This document shows, piece after piece, positions 44,947-52,455 of a stretch of 64,000 nucleotides of DNA; positions within the stretch are counted from its first letter, which is position 1; each line of letters starts with the position of its first letter. The position numbers and the translations under genes are program-made. The notes beneath the pieces were generated by a model. That model had not been told where the DNA came from, did not search any database, and saw nothing but the letters and a program-made list of their open reading frames with translations. The stretch is from Maribacter sp. BPC-D8. GTDB taxonomy: Bacteria; Bacteroidota; Bacteroidia; Flavobacteriales; Flavobacteriaceae. The stretch covers positions 4,340,001 through 4,404,000 of the forward strand of contig NZ_CP128187.1 in the NCBI RefSeq assembly GCF_035207705.1. The letters are read 5' to 3'.

Positions 44947-44971
44947 AAACTTCAGCGTAATGCTAAAGTTT
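44947..44971 (-). terminator. hairpin downstream of the eda operon
   Basis: Stem AAACTTTAGC / GCTGAAGTTT (minus strand) with a 5-base loop; the minus strand continues GGTGCTCTTTTTGTTTG. It is a second, more distal terminator-like hairpin after eda. Confidence 0.6.
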
Positions 44972-45014
44972 AAATGCCCTTTTTCAACTAACAACTTAAA
45001 TATGCACTTTTAAA

Positions 45015-45055
45015 AGGCGGCACTTTGTGAATGTAGAATTCACAAGGTGTTGCCT
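45015..45055 (-). terminator. rho-independent terminator of the kdgK-pfk-eda operon
   Basis: A long stem, AGGCAACACCTTGTGAAT with ATTCACAAAGTGCCGCCT (minus strand, one mismatch and one bulge), 7 bp after the eda stop, followed by TTTAAAAG. Confidence 0.85.
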
Positions 45056-45062
45056 CTATACT

Positions 45063-45731
45063 TTATGAACGTAACTTTTTGATAGTAGCCAAAGTATTTT
45101 TTACCAAAGCTTCTAAACCAGCGTAATCTTTATTTGCTAAAATTTCTTTACTAATAAGTTTTGATCCCATACCAACACAAGTAACACCTGCATCGAACCA
45201 ACCTTTAAGGTTAGCTTCGTCGGTACTAACACCGCCAGTAGGCATAATGCTTGTCCAAGGTTGAGGTCCTTTAATACCTTTTACAAATCCAGGTCCGTAA
45301 AGGTCACCAGGGAATAATTTTACAATCTCACAGCCCATTTCTTCGGCTTTGTTGATTTCGGTCAAAGATCCACAACCAGGAGACCATAAAACTTTTCTAC
45401 GGTTACAAACAATTGCAATATCTTCTCTTAAAGAAGGGGTTACAATGAAATTTGCACCAATTTGCATATAGTATGAAGCAGCTGCAGCATCTGTAATAGA
45501 TCCTACACCCATGATCATACCCGGTAAGTTTTTAATCGCGTATTTGTTCAATTCTGAAAACACTTCGAAAGCGAAATCTCCACGAGCGGTAAATTCCATT
45601 AAACGTGCGCCACCGTCGTAACAAGCTTGTAAAACCTTTTTACCTAACTCGATGTCTGGGTGATAAAATAACGGAACCATACCAGATTCCTTCATTACGT
45701 TTGCTACTTCTATTCTTGAATATTGTGCCAT
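45063..45731 (-). CDS. eda: KDPG/KHG aldolase
   Basis: A 222-residue class I aldolase that splits 2-keto-3-deoxy-6-phosphogluconate into pyruvate and glyceraldehyde-3-phosphate, ending alginate catabolism. Motifs: LMEFTARGDFAFEVF (catalytic Glu), GVGSITDAAAASYYMQIGAN, FIVTPSL and the Schiff-base Lys in EIVKLFPGDLYGPGF, then PTGGVSTDEANL. Length is normal. It is the third gene after kdgK and the PFK (8 bp gap). Transcription is probably repressed by the LacI protein acting at 48.1 kb. Confidence 0.96.
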   Translation of the reverse strand: MAQYSRIEVANVMKESGMVPLFYHPDIELGKKVLQACYDGGARLMEFTARGDFAFEVFSELNKYAIKNLPGMIMGVGSITDAAAASYYMQIGANFIVTPSLREDIAIVCNRRKVLWSPGCGSLTEINKAEEMGCEIVKLFPGDLYGPGFVKGIKGPQPWTSIMPTGGVSTDEANLKGWFDAGVTCVGMGSKLISKEILANKDYAGLEALVKNTLATIKKLRS

Positions 45732-45739
45732 TTGTTTTT

Positions 45740-46960
45740 TTATTTCTCAGTTAAAATTTTGTTGAAATCGTAGTCCGAAGGGTTGTCTACATATTGTTTT
45801 GCATCCTCATAATCTTCTTCACCGATATAGAATAAGTTTTGAAAGCATAATTGAGCTAATTCTGAATTGATATCTACCAATCGAGGGGCGATTTTACCGT
45901 TCTCATCTTGAATTTCAGATAAGAATAACGGCGTAATTTCACCTCTAGAATTCGCAGTAACCATACAGCCACTTTTATCTTCGTCAAATAATTTTTTTAC
46001 GCCAAGACCTAGAACCGTACATAAGGTAAGATCGAACCCAATAGGTCTACAACAGCGTAATTCGTAGCCTAGTTCAACAGGTCTACTTTTAATATCAATA
46101 CCTAACTCTTTTAATTTTTTTTGAACGAGCATATTAAAAATATGCGCTTTACTAACATTTCCTAATTCTGGGTGCCCATGATCATCATAGGTGAATTTAA
46201 TATCACACTTATTTAATTCTGAGTCTGGCATATTATGAAAAACCCCTTCACTAATTAATGCAACACCATAATTAATATTTTCAATTTTACGTTTGATCAT
46301 TGAAGAGATGACCATTCTAACCACTTTGTCAAAAGTGATTGTAGTGCGGTCAAACATTTCTGGAATAATCATCATAGGGTAGTGGCAGCTAGCTGCAATA
46401 CCAAATGCTAAATGACCTGCAGAACGCCCCATAGTAGACATTACAAACCAGTTTTGACTGGTACGAGCATCTTCATAGGTTGTATTACCAATACGCACAC
46501 CTTCATCTTTTGCAGAATGAAACCCGAAAGTTGGGTTTCTATCTGGTAACGGTAAATCGTTATCAATGGTTTTAGGTACGTGAATGTTAGCAATTGAAAT
46601 ACCTTCTTTCTTCAAAAAACCTGTAATTCTGTTGGCAGTAGAAGCAGTGTCGTCACCACCAATACTGACCAACAGTTTTACATTATTATCAATAAACAGG
46701 TTAGTGTTTAGTTTTTCGTTTTTAGGTTTAAAACGGCTCATTATTAATGTTGAGCCACCTCTACTAAAAATCCTATCGGCATGGAAAAAATCGAATTCCT
46801 TGATTTGCGGATTTTCATCAAAAATTCCTTTAAAGCCTTCATGTAAACCTAGAACGCGATAATTGTCTTTCAAGAAAGCCTTTGCTACGGTACTGATCAC
46901 GGTATTTATACCAGGTGCAGGTCCGCCACCACAAAGAATTAAAACAGATTTTTTCGACAT
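45740..46960 (-). CDS. phosphofructokinase with PPi-dependent signatures
   Basis: A 406-residue PfkA-fold enzyme phosphorylating fructose-6-phosphate. The phosphoryl-donor site reads SIGGDDTAST (residues 101-105 GGDDT) and the substrate loop reads VPKTIDND (129-135). In the family, Asp in place of Gly (GGDD versus GGDG) together with Lys in PKTID marks pyrophosphate-dependent enzymes. GGGPAPGINT at the N terminus and MSTMGRSAGHLAF are also typical of that branch. So PPi is the likely donor, or the enzyme may run in the FBP-to-F6P direction for gluconeogenesis from uronate. Located between kdgK (35 bp) and eda (8 bp). Confidence 0.9.
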   Translation of the reverse strand: MSKKSVLILCGGGPAPGINTVISTVAKAFLKDNYRVLGLHEGFKGIFDENPQIKEFDFFHADRIFSRGGSTLIMSRFKPKNEKLNTNLFIDNNVKLLVSIGGDDTASTANRITGFLKKEGISIANIHVPKTIDNDLPLPDRNPTFGFHSAKDEGVRIGNTTYEDARTSQNWFVMSTMGRSAGHLAFGIAASCHYPMMIIPEMFDRTTITFDKVVRMVISSMIKRKIENINYGVALISEGVFHNMPDSELNKCDIKFTYDDHGHPELGNVSKAHIFNMLVQKKLKELGIDIKSRPVELGYELRCCRPIGFDLTLCTVLGLGVKKLFDEDKSGCMVTANSRGEITPLFLSEIQDENGKIAPRLVDINSELAQLCFQNLFYIGEEDYEDAKQYVDNPSDYDFNKILTEK

Positions 46961-46995
46961 TTTTGGTTTTTAGAAGTTCTAAAGCAATTTTCTAA

Positions 46996-48042
46996 TTATC
47001 TAGCAACTCTACCAGAAGCATCACCACCCATTAGTTTCTCTACTTCAGAAACTGTTACAAGGTTGGCATCTCCTTTAATAGTATGCTTTAAACAAGATGC
47101 AGCTACTGCAAAGTCAAGTGCATTCTGATCATCTTCTGGGTATTTTAACAATCCGTAGATCAAACCACCCATGAAAGAATCACCACCACCAACACGGTCA
47201 ACGATATCTGTAATTTGGTATTGACGAGTTTCGTACATTTTAGTACCATCCCATAATACACCTGCCCATGTGTTGTGAGATGCAGAAATAGAACCTCTTA
47301 AGGTTGTAATTACTTTTTTAGCTTTCGGGAATTTCTTCATCATTTGCTTACAAACAGACAAGAAAGCTTCCGCTTTTACATCAGCACCATCTTTATGAAC
47401 ATCAAGTCCTTCAGGGTGAATACCAAAGTGCTTTTCAGCATCTTCTTCGTTACCTAAAATTACATCACAGTATTCAGTTAAACCAGACATAATTTTTTCT
47501 CTATGAGCTTCATCACAGAATGTCCAAAGTTTAGCTCTATAATTTAAATCGGTAGAAATAGTAATTCCTTTTGCGCTAGCAGCTTTTACAGCTTCTAAAC
47601 AAACATCTGCAGCTCCTTGAGAAATTGCAGGTGTAATACCCGTCCAATGAAACCATTCTACTCCTTCAAAAACAGCATCCCAATCGATCATGCCAGATTT
47701 AATTTCAGCAATGGCAGAATGTGCTCTATCGTAAACAACTTTACTACCTCTAGATACTGCACCAGTTTCTAAGAAATAGATACCTAAACGATCGCCACCG
47801 TAAACAATTTTATCTACACCAACACCTCTTTTACGCATTTCCATCATTGCACACTCACCAATATCATTCTTAGGCAAACGTGTTACGAAATCTACAGGAA
47901 TGCCATAATTAGCTAAAGAAACAGCTACGTTAGATTCGCCACCACCGTAAATAGCATCAAATCTATTTGCTTGTGAAAATCTTAAAAATCCTTCTGGAGC
48001 TAAGCGAAGCATTATTTCGCCGAATGTTACTACTTTTTTCAT
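46996..48042 (-). CDS. kdgK: 2-keto-3-deoxygluconate kinase
   Basis: A 348-residue PfkB-family kinase making KDPG from 2-keto-3-deoxygluconate. Motifs: N-terminal FGEIMLRLAPEGFLRFSQAN and YGGGESNVAVSLANYGIPVD, and C-terminal DIVDRVGGGDSFMGGLIYGL, which holds the catalytic Asp (GxGD). It leads the operon kdgK-pfk-eda and is divergent from the LacI regulator gene. Its promoter region holds two LacI-type operators. Slightly longer than the usual 310-330 residues. Confidence 0.95.
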   Translation of the reverse strand: MKKVVTFGEIMLRLAPEGFLRFSQANRFDAIYGGGESNVAVSLANYGIPVDFVTRLPKNDIGECAMMEMRKRGVGVDKIVYGGDRLGIYFLETGAVSRGSKVVYDRAHSAIAEIKSGMIDWDAVFEGVEWFHWTGITPAISQGAADVCLEAVKAASAKGITISTDLNYRAKLWTFCDEAHREKIMSGLTEYCDVILGNEEDAEKHFGIHPEGLDVHKDGADVKAEAFLSVCKQMMKKFPKAKKVITTLRGSISASHNTWAGVLWDGTKMYETRQYQITDIVDRVGGGDSFMGGLIYGLLKYPEDDQNALDFAVAASCLKHTIKGDANLVTVSEVEKLMGGDASGRVAR

Positions 48043-48079
48043 GTGAATATTAAGTTTAATATATACTGATTTATCGTTT

Positions 48080-48095
48080 GTTTAATCGATTAACC
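48080..48095. promoter_or_regulatory. LacI operator O1
   Basis: GTTTAATCGATTAACC, a near-perfect palindrome centred on ATCGAT, 38 bp upstream of kdgK. It is the exact inverted copy of O2. Confidence 0.8.
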
Positions 48096-48128
48096 ACTTT
48101 GAGTAAAAAATAACCAAAACAGACATTC

Positions 48129-48159
48129 TTTGTTAAAGATAATTAAAGTCTTACTTTTG
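48129..48159 (+). promoter_or_regulatory. promoter of the lacI-type gene
   Basis: TTTG (48129-48132), 19 bp, TACTTTTG (48152-48159): a good match to the Bacteroidetes TTTG / TAnnTTTG pattern. The -7 box abuts operator O2, so bound LacI would block the start region. Confidence 0.55.
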
Positions 48160-48174
48160 GTTAATCGATTAAAC
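48159..48174. promoter_or_regulatory. LacI operator O2
   Basis: GGTTAATCGATTAAAC, inverted copy of O1 with centres 79 bp apart. It overlaps the -7 box on the plus strand (ending 48159) and abuts a second box CAAATATA (48174-48181), which is TATATTTG on the minus strand and could serve kdgK. Confidence 0.8.
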
Positions 48175-48191
48175 AAATATATACAAAGTAA

Positions 48192-49208
48192 TTGAATAAA
48201 AAAAGAACAACTTTAAAAGACATTGCCAATGTTTTAGGTATTTCAACTGCAGCTGTTTCGAAAGCTTTAAATGATGATGCGCGTATAAGCGTAAAAACTA
48301 AAAAAGCCGTAAAGCAGGTTGCTAAAGAGTTGAACTATCAACCTAATCATTTGGCAAGTGCACTAAGAAAAGGGAAGAGTAAATTGGTTGGCGTTATAGT
48401 ACCTAGAACTAATAGTCATTTCTTCTCTTCGGTGGTCGAGAGCATGGAGGGTGTTCTGAATAAAGCTGGTTATAATATTATCATAACACAGTCTAACGAA
48501 TCATTTGAAAAGGAGTGCAACAATATAGATACGCTTCTATATTTACAGGTAGATGGTATTATTGCTTCGATGGCAAATGAAACGGTAGATTTATCATACT
48601 ATGAAAAAATAAAGTCTAACGGAATTCCATTAATTCTGTTCGATAGGGGAGAGAATGATTTGAATGTAGATTATGTGGGGATTAACGATTATGATAGTAG
48701 TCATATGATTATAGCCCATTTAGTAACACAGGGTTGTAAACGCATTGCCCATATAGGCGGATACCGTAGAACCCGAATATTTAATAACAGAATACGTGGG
48801 TATATAGATGCGATTAAAAAGCACGATTTGCCACATGATGATGAGTTATTAATTGAAAGTAGTTTGACATTAGAAGATGGCAGAAAACAAATTGAAAACT
48901 TATTAGCTTTAAAAAATAGACCAGATGCCGTTTATGTGGCGAGTGATTATGCAGCGTTGGGTGCGTTACAAGTTTTAAAGGAGAAAAATATCAAGGTACC
49001 CGAAGAGATAAAATTGGTAGGTTTTGGAAATGAACCGTTTACTTCTTTGGTAACGCCGTCTATTACAAGTATAAGTCAGCATAGTGATAAAATAGGAAAA
49101 CTAGCGGCAGATACTTTTTTAAGTTATGTCGATAAAGATGTAGTGAAACAATCTTTGAATAAAATTATATTAGATTCACAACTGATCATACGAGATTCGT
49201 CTAAATAG
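48192..49208 (+). CDS. LacI-family regulator of KDG metabolism
   Basis: A 338-residue repressor. N-terminal helix-turn-helix TTLKDIANVLGISTAAVSKA with the hinge helix NHLASALRKGKS; the rest is a periplasmic-binding-protein-like effector domain (about 60-335). The likely start is TTG at 48192, as no in-frame ATG precedes the HTH. It is divergent from kdgK-pfk-eda, and paired operators flank the shared promoter region. KDG or a related uronate intermediate is a likely inducer (inference). Confidence 0.94.
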   Translation: MNKKRTTLKDIANVLGISTAAVSKALNDDARISVKTKKAVKQVAKELNYQPNHLASALRKGKSKLVGVIVPRTNSHFFSSVVESMEGVLNKAGYNIIITQSNESFEKECNNIDTLLYLQVDGIIASMANETVDLSYYEKIKSNGIPLILFDRGENDLNVDYVGINDYDSSHMIIAHLVTQGCKRIAHIGGYRRTRIFNNRIRGYIDAIKKHDLPHDDELLIESSLTLEDGRKQIENLLALKNRPDAVYVASDYAALGALQVLKEKNIKVPEEIKLVGFGNEPFTSLVTPSITSISQHSDKIGKLAADTFLSYVDKDVVKQSLNKIILDSQLIIRDSSK

Positions 49209-49245
49209 AAAAAGCGTTATTGTAAGATTATAATAACGCTTTTTT
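49209..49245. terminator. bidirectional terminator
   Basis: AAAAAGCGTTATT / AATAACGCTTTTT stem with a 10-base loop, A-run on one side and T-run on the other. It serves both the LacI gene (+) and the SDR operon (-). Confidence 0.92.
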
Positions 49246-49264
49246 TATAAATAATTTCTATGTA

Positions 49265-50026
49265 CTAGATACCTAAAGCCTGTCCACCACCAATTTGGAT
49301 AGTTTCAGCAGTAATGAAAGCTGCATCTTTACCTGCAAGGAAAGAAACAACACCTGCAACATCACCAGGTTGACCTAATCTACCTAACATAATGTTATTT
49401 GCCCATGAAGCAAAAACTTCTGGTTTAGTAGCTTTAATCTGTGCGTGGAAAGGAGTATCGATAGTACCAGGAGATACTGCGTTTACTCTAATACCATATT
49501 CAGCAAGATCTTTAGCCAATGCTCTAGTTATTGCATTAACACCAGCTTTAGAAGTACCGTAGATACCTGCACCTGGTCCACCAGCTGTCCAAGCTGCGTT
49601 AGATGTATAGTTGATTATAGATGGGTGCTCACCTTTTTTAAGGTAAGGGATAGCTGCTCTTGAAGCAAAGAAAGTTGAATCAAGGTTCAATGCCATTACC
49701 GATCTGTAAAATTCAGTAGTCATTTCTTCGAAACGAGATCTACCACCTAGTCCACCTGCATTGTTTACAAGGGTATCAATTTTACCATACTTGTCACCAA
49801 TAGCTTTGATGTTTTTAGTTACCGCTTCTTCATTAGTAACATCAAACCCTAAGTACTCAGCGGTAATACCTTCTGCAGTAAGTTCTTTGATTCTTTTTGC
49901 ACCAGCTGCGTCATTTATACCATTCAATATAACGGTGAATCCGTCTTGTCCTAATCTTTTAGCAACTTCAAATCCGATTCCTCCAGTTGCTCCTGTAATT
50001 ACTGCTACTTTTCCTTCTGTACTCAT
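49265..50026 (-). CDS. SDR oxidoreductase, probable DEH reductase
   Basis: A 253-residue classical short-chain dehydrogenase. Cofactor motif VITGATGGIGFEVAKRL, NNAGG, catalytic Ser in NYTSNAAW and Tyr-x-x-x-Lys in YGTSKAGVNAITRALAKDL, then VNAVSPGTIDTPFH. In alginate loci of this type the SDR reduces 4-deoxy-L-erythro-5-hexoseulose uronate (DEH) to KDG with NAD(P)H. The placement between the MFS transporter (40 bp) and the kdgK operon supports this. Without context it could be another sugar acid dehydrogenase. Confidence 0.9.
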   Translation of the reverse strand: MSTEGKVAVITGATGGIGFEVAKRLGQDGFTVILNGINDAAGAKRIKELTAEGITAEYLGFDVTNEEAVTKNIKAIGDKYGKIDTLVNNAGGLGGRSRFEEMTTEFYRSVMALNLDSTFFASRAAIPYLKKGEHPSIINYTSNAAWTAGGPGAGIYGTSKAGVNAITRALAKDLAEYGIRVNAVSPGTIDTPFHAQIKATKPEVFASWANNIMLGRLGQPGDVAGVVSFLAGKDAAFITAETIQIGGGQALGI

Positions 50027-50066
50027 GATATAATTTATTTTAATCTATTCTTAATTCAGTTTATTA

Positions 50067-51356
50067 TTACTTTTTAATGTTGGGTATATATTTTTGTACG
50101 GGTTCCACTTTTTTGATTAAAATCAAAATCGCGAGAACACCTAAAACTACTGCTATACAAATAGCGATAAATGCAGGGGTGTATGAGCTGGTTGTAATCT
50201 TGCCTACAAACCAATTCATGATCATTGGTGATACTGCGGCTACCGTTCCTGCCATACCTGCAAGAGTACCTACAGATGGTCCGCTAAACATATCACTAGA
50301 TAGTGTTTGAATGTTACCAATTGCGAACTGGAAACCAAATAGGGCTAGACCTGCAAGATATATGAAGGTCATAAAGTTATCTTCTTTTACTAGCGTTATG
50401 ATGCCGACAAAGCCCATAAGAATTAGAATGGCGCCAAAGACAATGGTCGCTTTTCGTGAAATATCTACAGAATACTTTTTCATTAATTCGCCGCAAACCA
50501 TACCGCCTGCAATACTACCGACAGCCGCCATTAGGTAAGTTATCCACATCGTATTGGCAATCTGTTCAATACTCAAACCAAATTTATTATTTAGATAAAT
50601 TGGCATCCATGCAGCGAAGAACCACCAAATTGGCTCAATGAAAAATCTACAAAGTAAAATACCCCATGACTCTTTGTAGCTAAGAATTGCGCCAACGCTA
50701 AGGCTCTTTCTTTTAACACCTGTATCTTCTTCCTCAATTCTATCAGATAGAATTAATTTTCTCTCCTCATCTGTAACCCAAGGGTGTTTTTCTGGTGTAG
50801 ATTTATTTAAGAATAACCAAGGAATAACCCAAAGTAAACCAACAGCACCTAAAATGATGTAGGTAGTTTTCCATCCAAATTGAGCGTATAGAAATACGAT
50901 TATAAAAGGTGCAATAACATTACCAATAGAAGCACCAGCATTAAATATACCTTGCGCAATGGCTCGTTCTTTTACAGGAAACCATTCTCCATTACTTTTT
51001 ACCGCACCAGGCCAGTTACCTGCTTCACCTAAACCAAGCGCACCTCTAAATATAGATAGAGAAACGATACCACCTGCAAAGGCATGTAATACCGAGGCTA
51101 CAGACCAAATGATAATAGAAACGGTAAAACCAAGTCTTGTTCCTATTTGGTCATATAATTTTCCTGAAGCAAATTTACCAATGGCATAGGCTGCAAGAAA
51201 GATATTGAACATAAATGCGTAATCAGCTTTGTCCATTCCTAAATCTTTACCCATCTCTGGCCAAAGCAAAGCGAATGCTGTTCTATCAATATAATTTATG
51301 ACAGTTGCTATAAAAATAAGCACAATAATCCACCATCTTAATCCTTTAATTTTCAT
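50067..51356 (-). CDS. MFS hexuronate-type transporter
   Basis: A 429-residue permease with 12 predicted transmembrane helices. It is of the anion:cation symporter group (ExuT/GudP-like): RWWIIVLIFIATVINYIDR at the start, SGKLYDQIGTRLGF between helices 2 and 3, and GEAGNWPGAVKSNGEWFPVK, a hallmark of hexuronate symporters. It should import mono-uronates or DEH across the inner membrane. It lies upstream of the SDR gene and 123 bp downstream of the GntR gene. A LacI half operator (51449-51458) precedes it. Confidence 0.93.
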   Translation of the reverse strand: MKIKGLRWWIIVLIFIATVINYIDRTAFALLWPEMGKDLGMDKADYAFMFNIFLAAYAIGKFASGKLYDQIGTRLGFTVSIIIWSVASVLHAFAGGIVSLSIFRGALGLGEAGNWPGAVKSNGEWFPVKERAIAQGIFNAGASIGNVIAPFIIVFLYAQFGWKTTYIILGAVGLLWVIPWLFLNKSTPEKHPWVTDEERKLILSDRIEEEDTGVKRKSLSVGAILSYKESWGILLCRFFIEPIWWFFAAWMPIYLNNKFGLSIEQIANTMWITYLMAAVGSIAGGMVCGELMKKYSVDISRKATIVFGAILILMGFVGIITLVKEDNFMTFIYLAGLALFGFQFAIGNIQTLSSDMFSGPSVGTLAGMAGTVAAVSPMIMNWFVGKITTSSYTPAFIAICIAVVLGVLAILILIKKVEPVQKYIPNIKK

Positions 51357-51448
51357 AATTCAGTGCTTTTTTTGGTTTAGTTAGTTGTTGAAAATAAGTA
51401 GTATTGAGTTATTTTAATAATCTATAAAACTTCTTATTTTTATCGGTT

Positions 51449-51458
51449 GGTTAATCGA
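51449..51458. promoter_or_regulatory. possible LacI half operator upstream of the MFS gene
   Basis: GGTTAATCGA matches the first ten bases of O2 exactly, but the second half (GATGCT) does not. It sits 93 bp before the MFS start and could join this operon to the LacI regulon. Confidence 0.4.
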
Positions 51459-51479
51459 GATGCTATCTTACTTTATCTC

Positions 51480-52181
51480 TTATAAGTTGTAACAATATTT
51501 ATACAGTTCAACAAAATGATCTTTCATCATTTGCTTTGCTTTCTGTGTATTTTGTTCTTTAATAGCTTCAAAAATATCTTGATGCTCTTTCAATCTTTTT
51601 TCACTCTGGTTTTTATCGCAGACGTGGTATTTTTCAAAATTGTTAATGATCTCTGGCGTAATAATCAACATCATTCTATTAATGGTACTGTTACCGCATG
51701 CCTGAGCAATTGCTAAGTGAAAAAGTAAATCTTCTTGAACAGCGTCTTCTTTGTTCAATACTTTTTCTTTGAAAGCCTCTAATGCCGATTCCATTGATTT
51801 TAAATCGTCATCGGTTCTTCTTTTTGCTGCTAGTCTAACTGTTTTTAGTTCTAACAGAATTCTTGTTTCAACCAGTGATTTAAAATCAGGGTCTTCTAGT
51901 CTAAGAATATCATCCATCATACCGTTCATGGCTACTTGCCCAATATCGGCTACGAATGTTCCACTTTGTGGTTTCGATTTTAAAATACCGTAGAATTCTA
52001 GTTTTTGAATTGCTTCACGAACATTACTTCTACTAACTTCAAATTTTTCTGAGAGCATACGCTCAGAGGGTAATTTGTCGCCTGGTTCAAGATTCTTGTT
52101 GATTATTAAATCTCGAATATTGGCAATAATAATATTGTGAAGTTCTTTGTGTTCATTTTTTGTAAGAATCTCTAGCTTCAT
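51480..52181 (-). CDS. GntR regulator, FadR subfamily (UxuR/ExuR-like)
   Basis: A 233-residue regulator. Winged helix at the N terminus: PGDKLPSERMLSEKFEVSRS followed by NVREAIQKLEFYGILKSKPQ and SGTFVADIG. C-terminal all-helical FCD effector domain (about 95-225, with the His/Asp pattern LLFHLAIAQACGN). The subfamily senses uronates and binds TTGGT/ACCAA palindromes. Such palindromes occur upstream of this gene and upstream of susC, so it probably controls itself and the susCD operon. Confidence 0.94.
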   Translation of the reverse strand: MKLEILTKNEHKELHNIIIANIRDLIINKNLEPGDKLPSERMLSEKFEVSRSNVREAIQKLEFYGILKSKPQSGTFVADIGQVAMNGMMDDILRLEDPDFKSLVETRILLELKTVRLAAKRRTDDDLKSMESALEAFKEKVLNKEDAVQEDLLFHLAIAQACGNSTINRMMLIITPEIINNFEKYHVCDKNQSEKRLKEHQDIFEAIKEQNTQKAKQMMKDHFVELYKYCYNL

Positions 52182-52207
52182 AAATCACGTTTTATTATTG
52201 AAATAAA

Positions 52208-52232
52208 TTGGTTAACCAGATTGGTTTATCAA
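52208..52232. promoter_or_regulatory. GntR operators upstream of gntR
   Basis: Two adjacent palindromes, TTGGTTAACCAG (52208-52219) and TTGGTTTATCAA (52221-52232), 13 bp apart centre to centre, 27 bp upstream of the gene. Confidence 0.8.
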
Positions 52233-52259
52233 ATTTATAAAAATAACTGTGTTATCAAA
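52230..52259 (-). promoter_or_regulatory. promoter of the GntR gene
   Basis: Minus strand TTTG (52256-52259), 18 bp, TAAATTTG (52230-52237): TAnnTTTG consensus. The -7 box overlaps the distal palindrome, the arrangement expected for autorepression. Confidence 0.6.
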
Positions 52260-52308
52260 TTATTCAAGACCTTAATATTAAAATCTTCACTTAAAATATT
52301 GATTATGA

Positions 52309-52343
52309 AAGATTGCTGACCCGCTTAACAAGCCAGCAATCTT
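52309..52343 (-). terminator. hairpin downstream of susD
   Basis: AAGATTGCTG / CAGCAATCTT, 10-bp perfect stem with a 15-base loop, 113 bp after the susD stop. There is only a weak T run on the minus strand, so termination is uncertain. Confidence 0.5.
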
Positions 52344-52455
52344 AAAAACAACTAACTCAAACAACTTTCTTTAAACAATGCTTTAATTTTTAATATCGAT
52401 ATATTCTATTAGCTAATTCATGAATTTACAGATAGTAAAAATTAAAGCTTATAAC

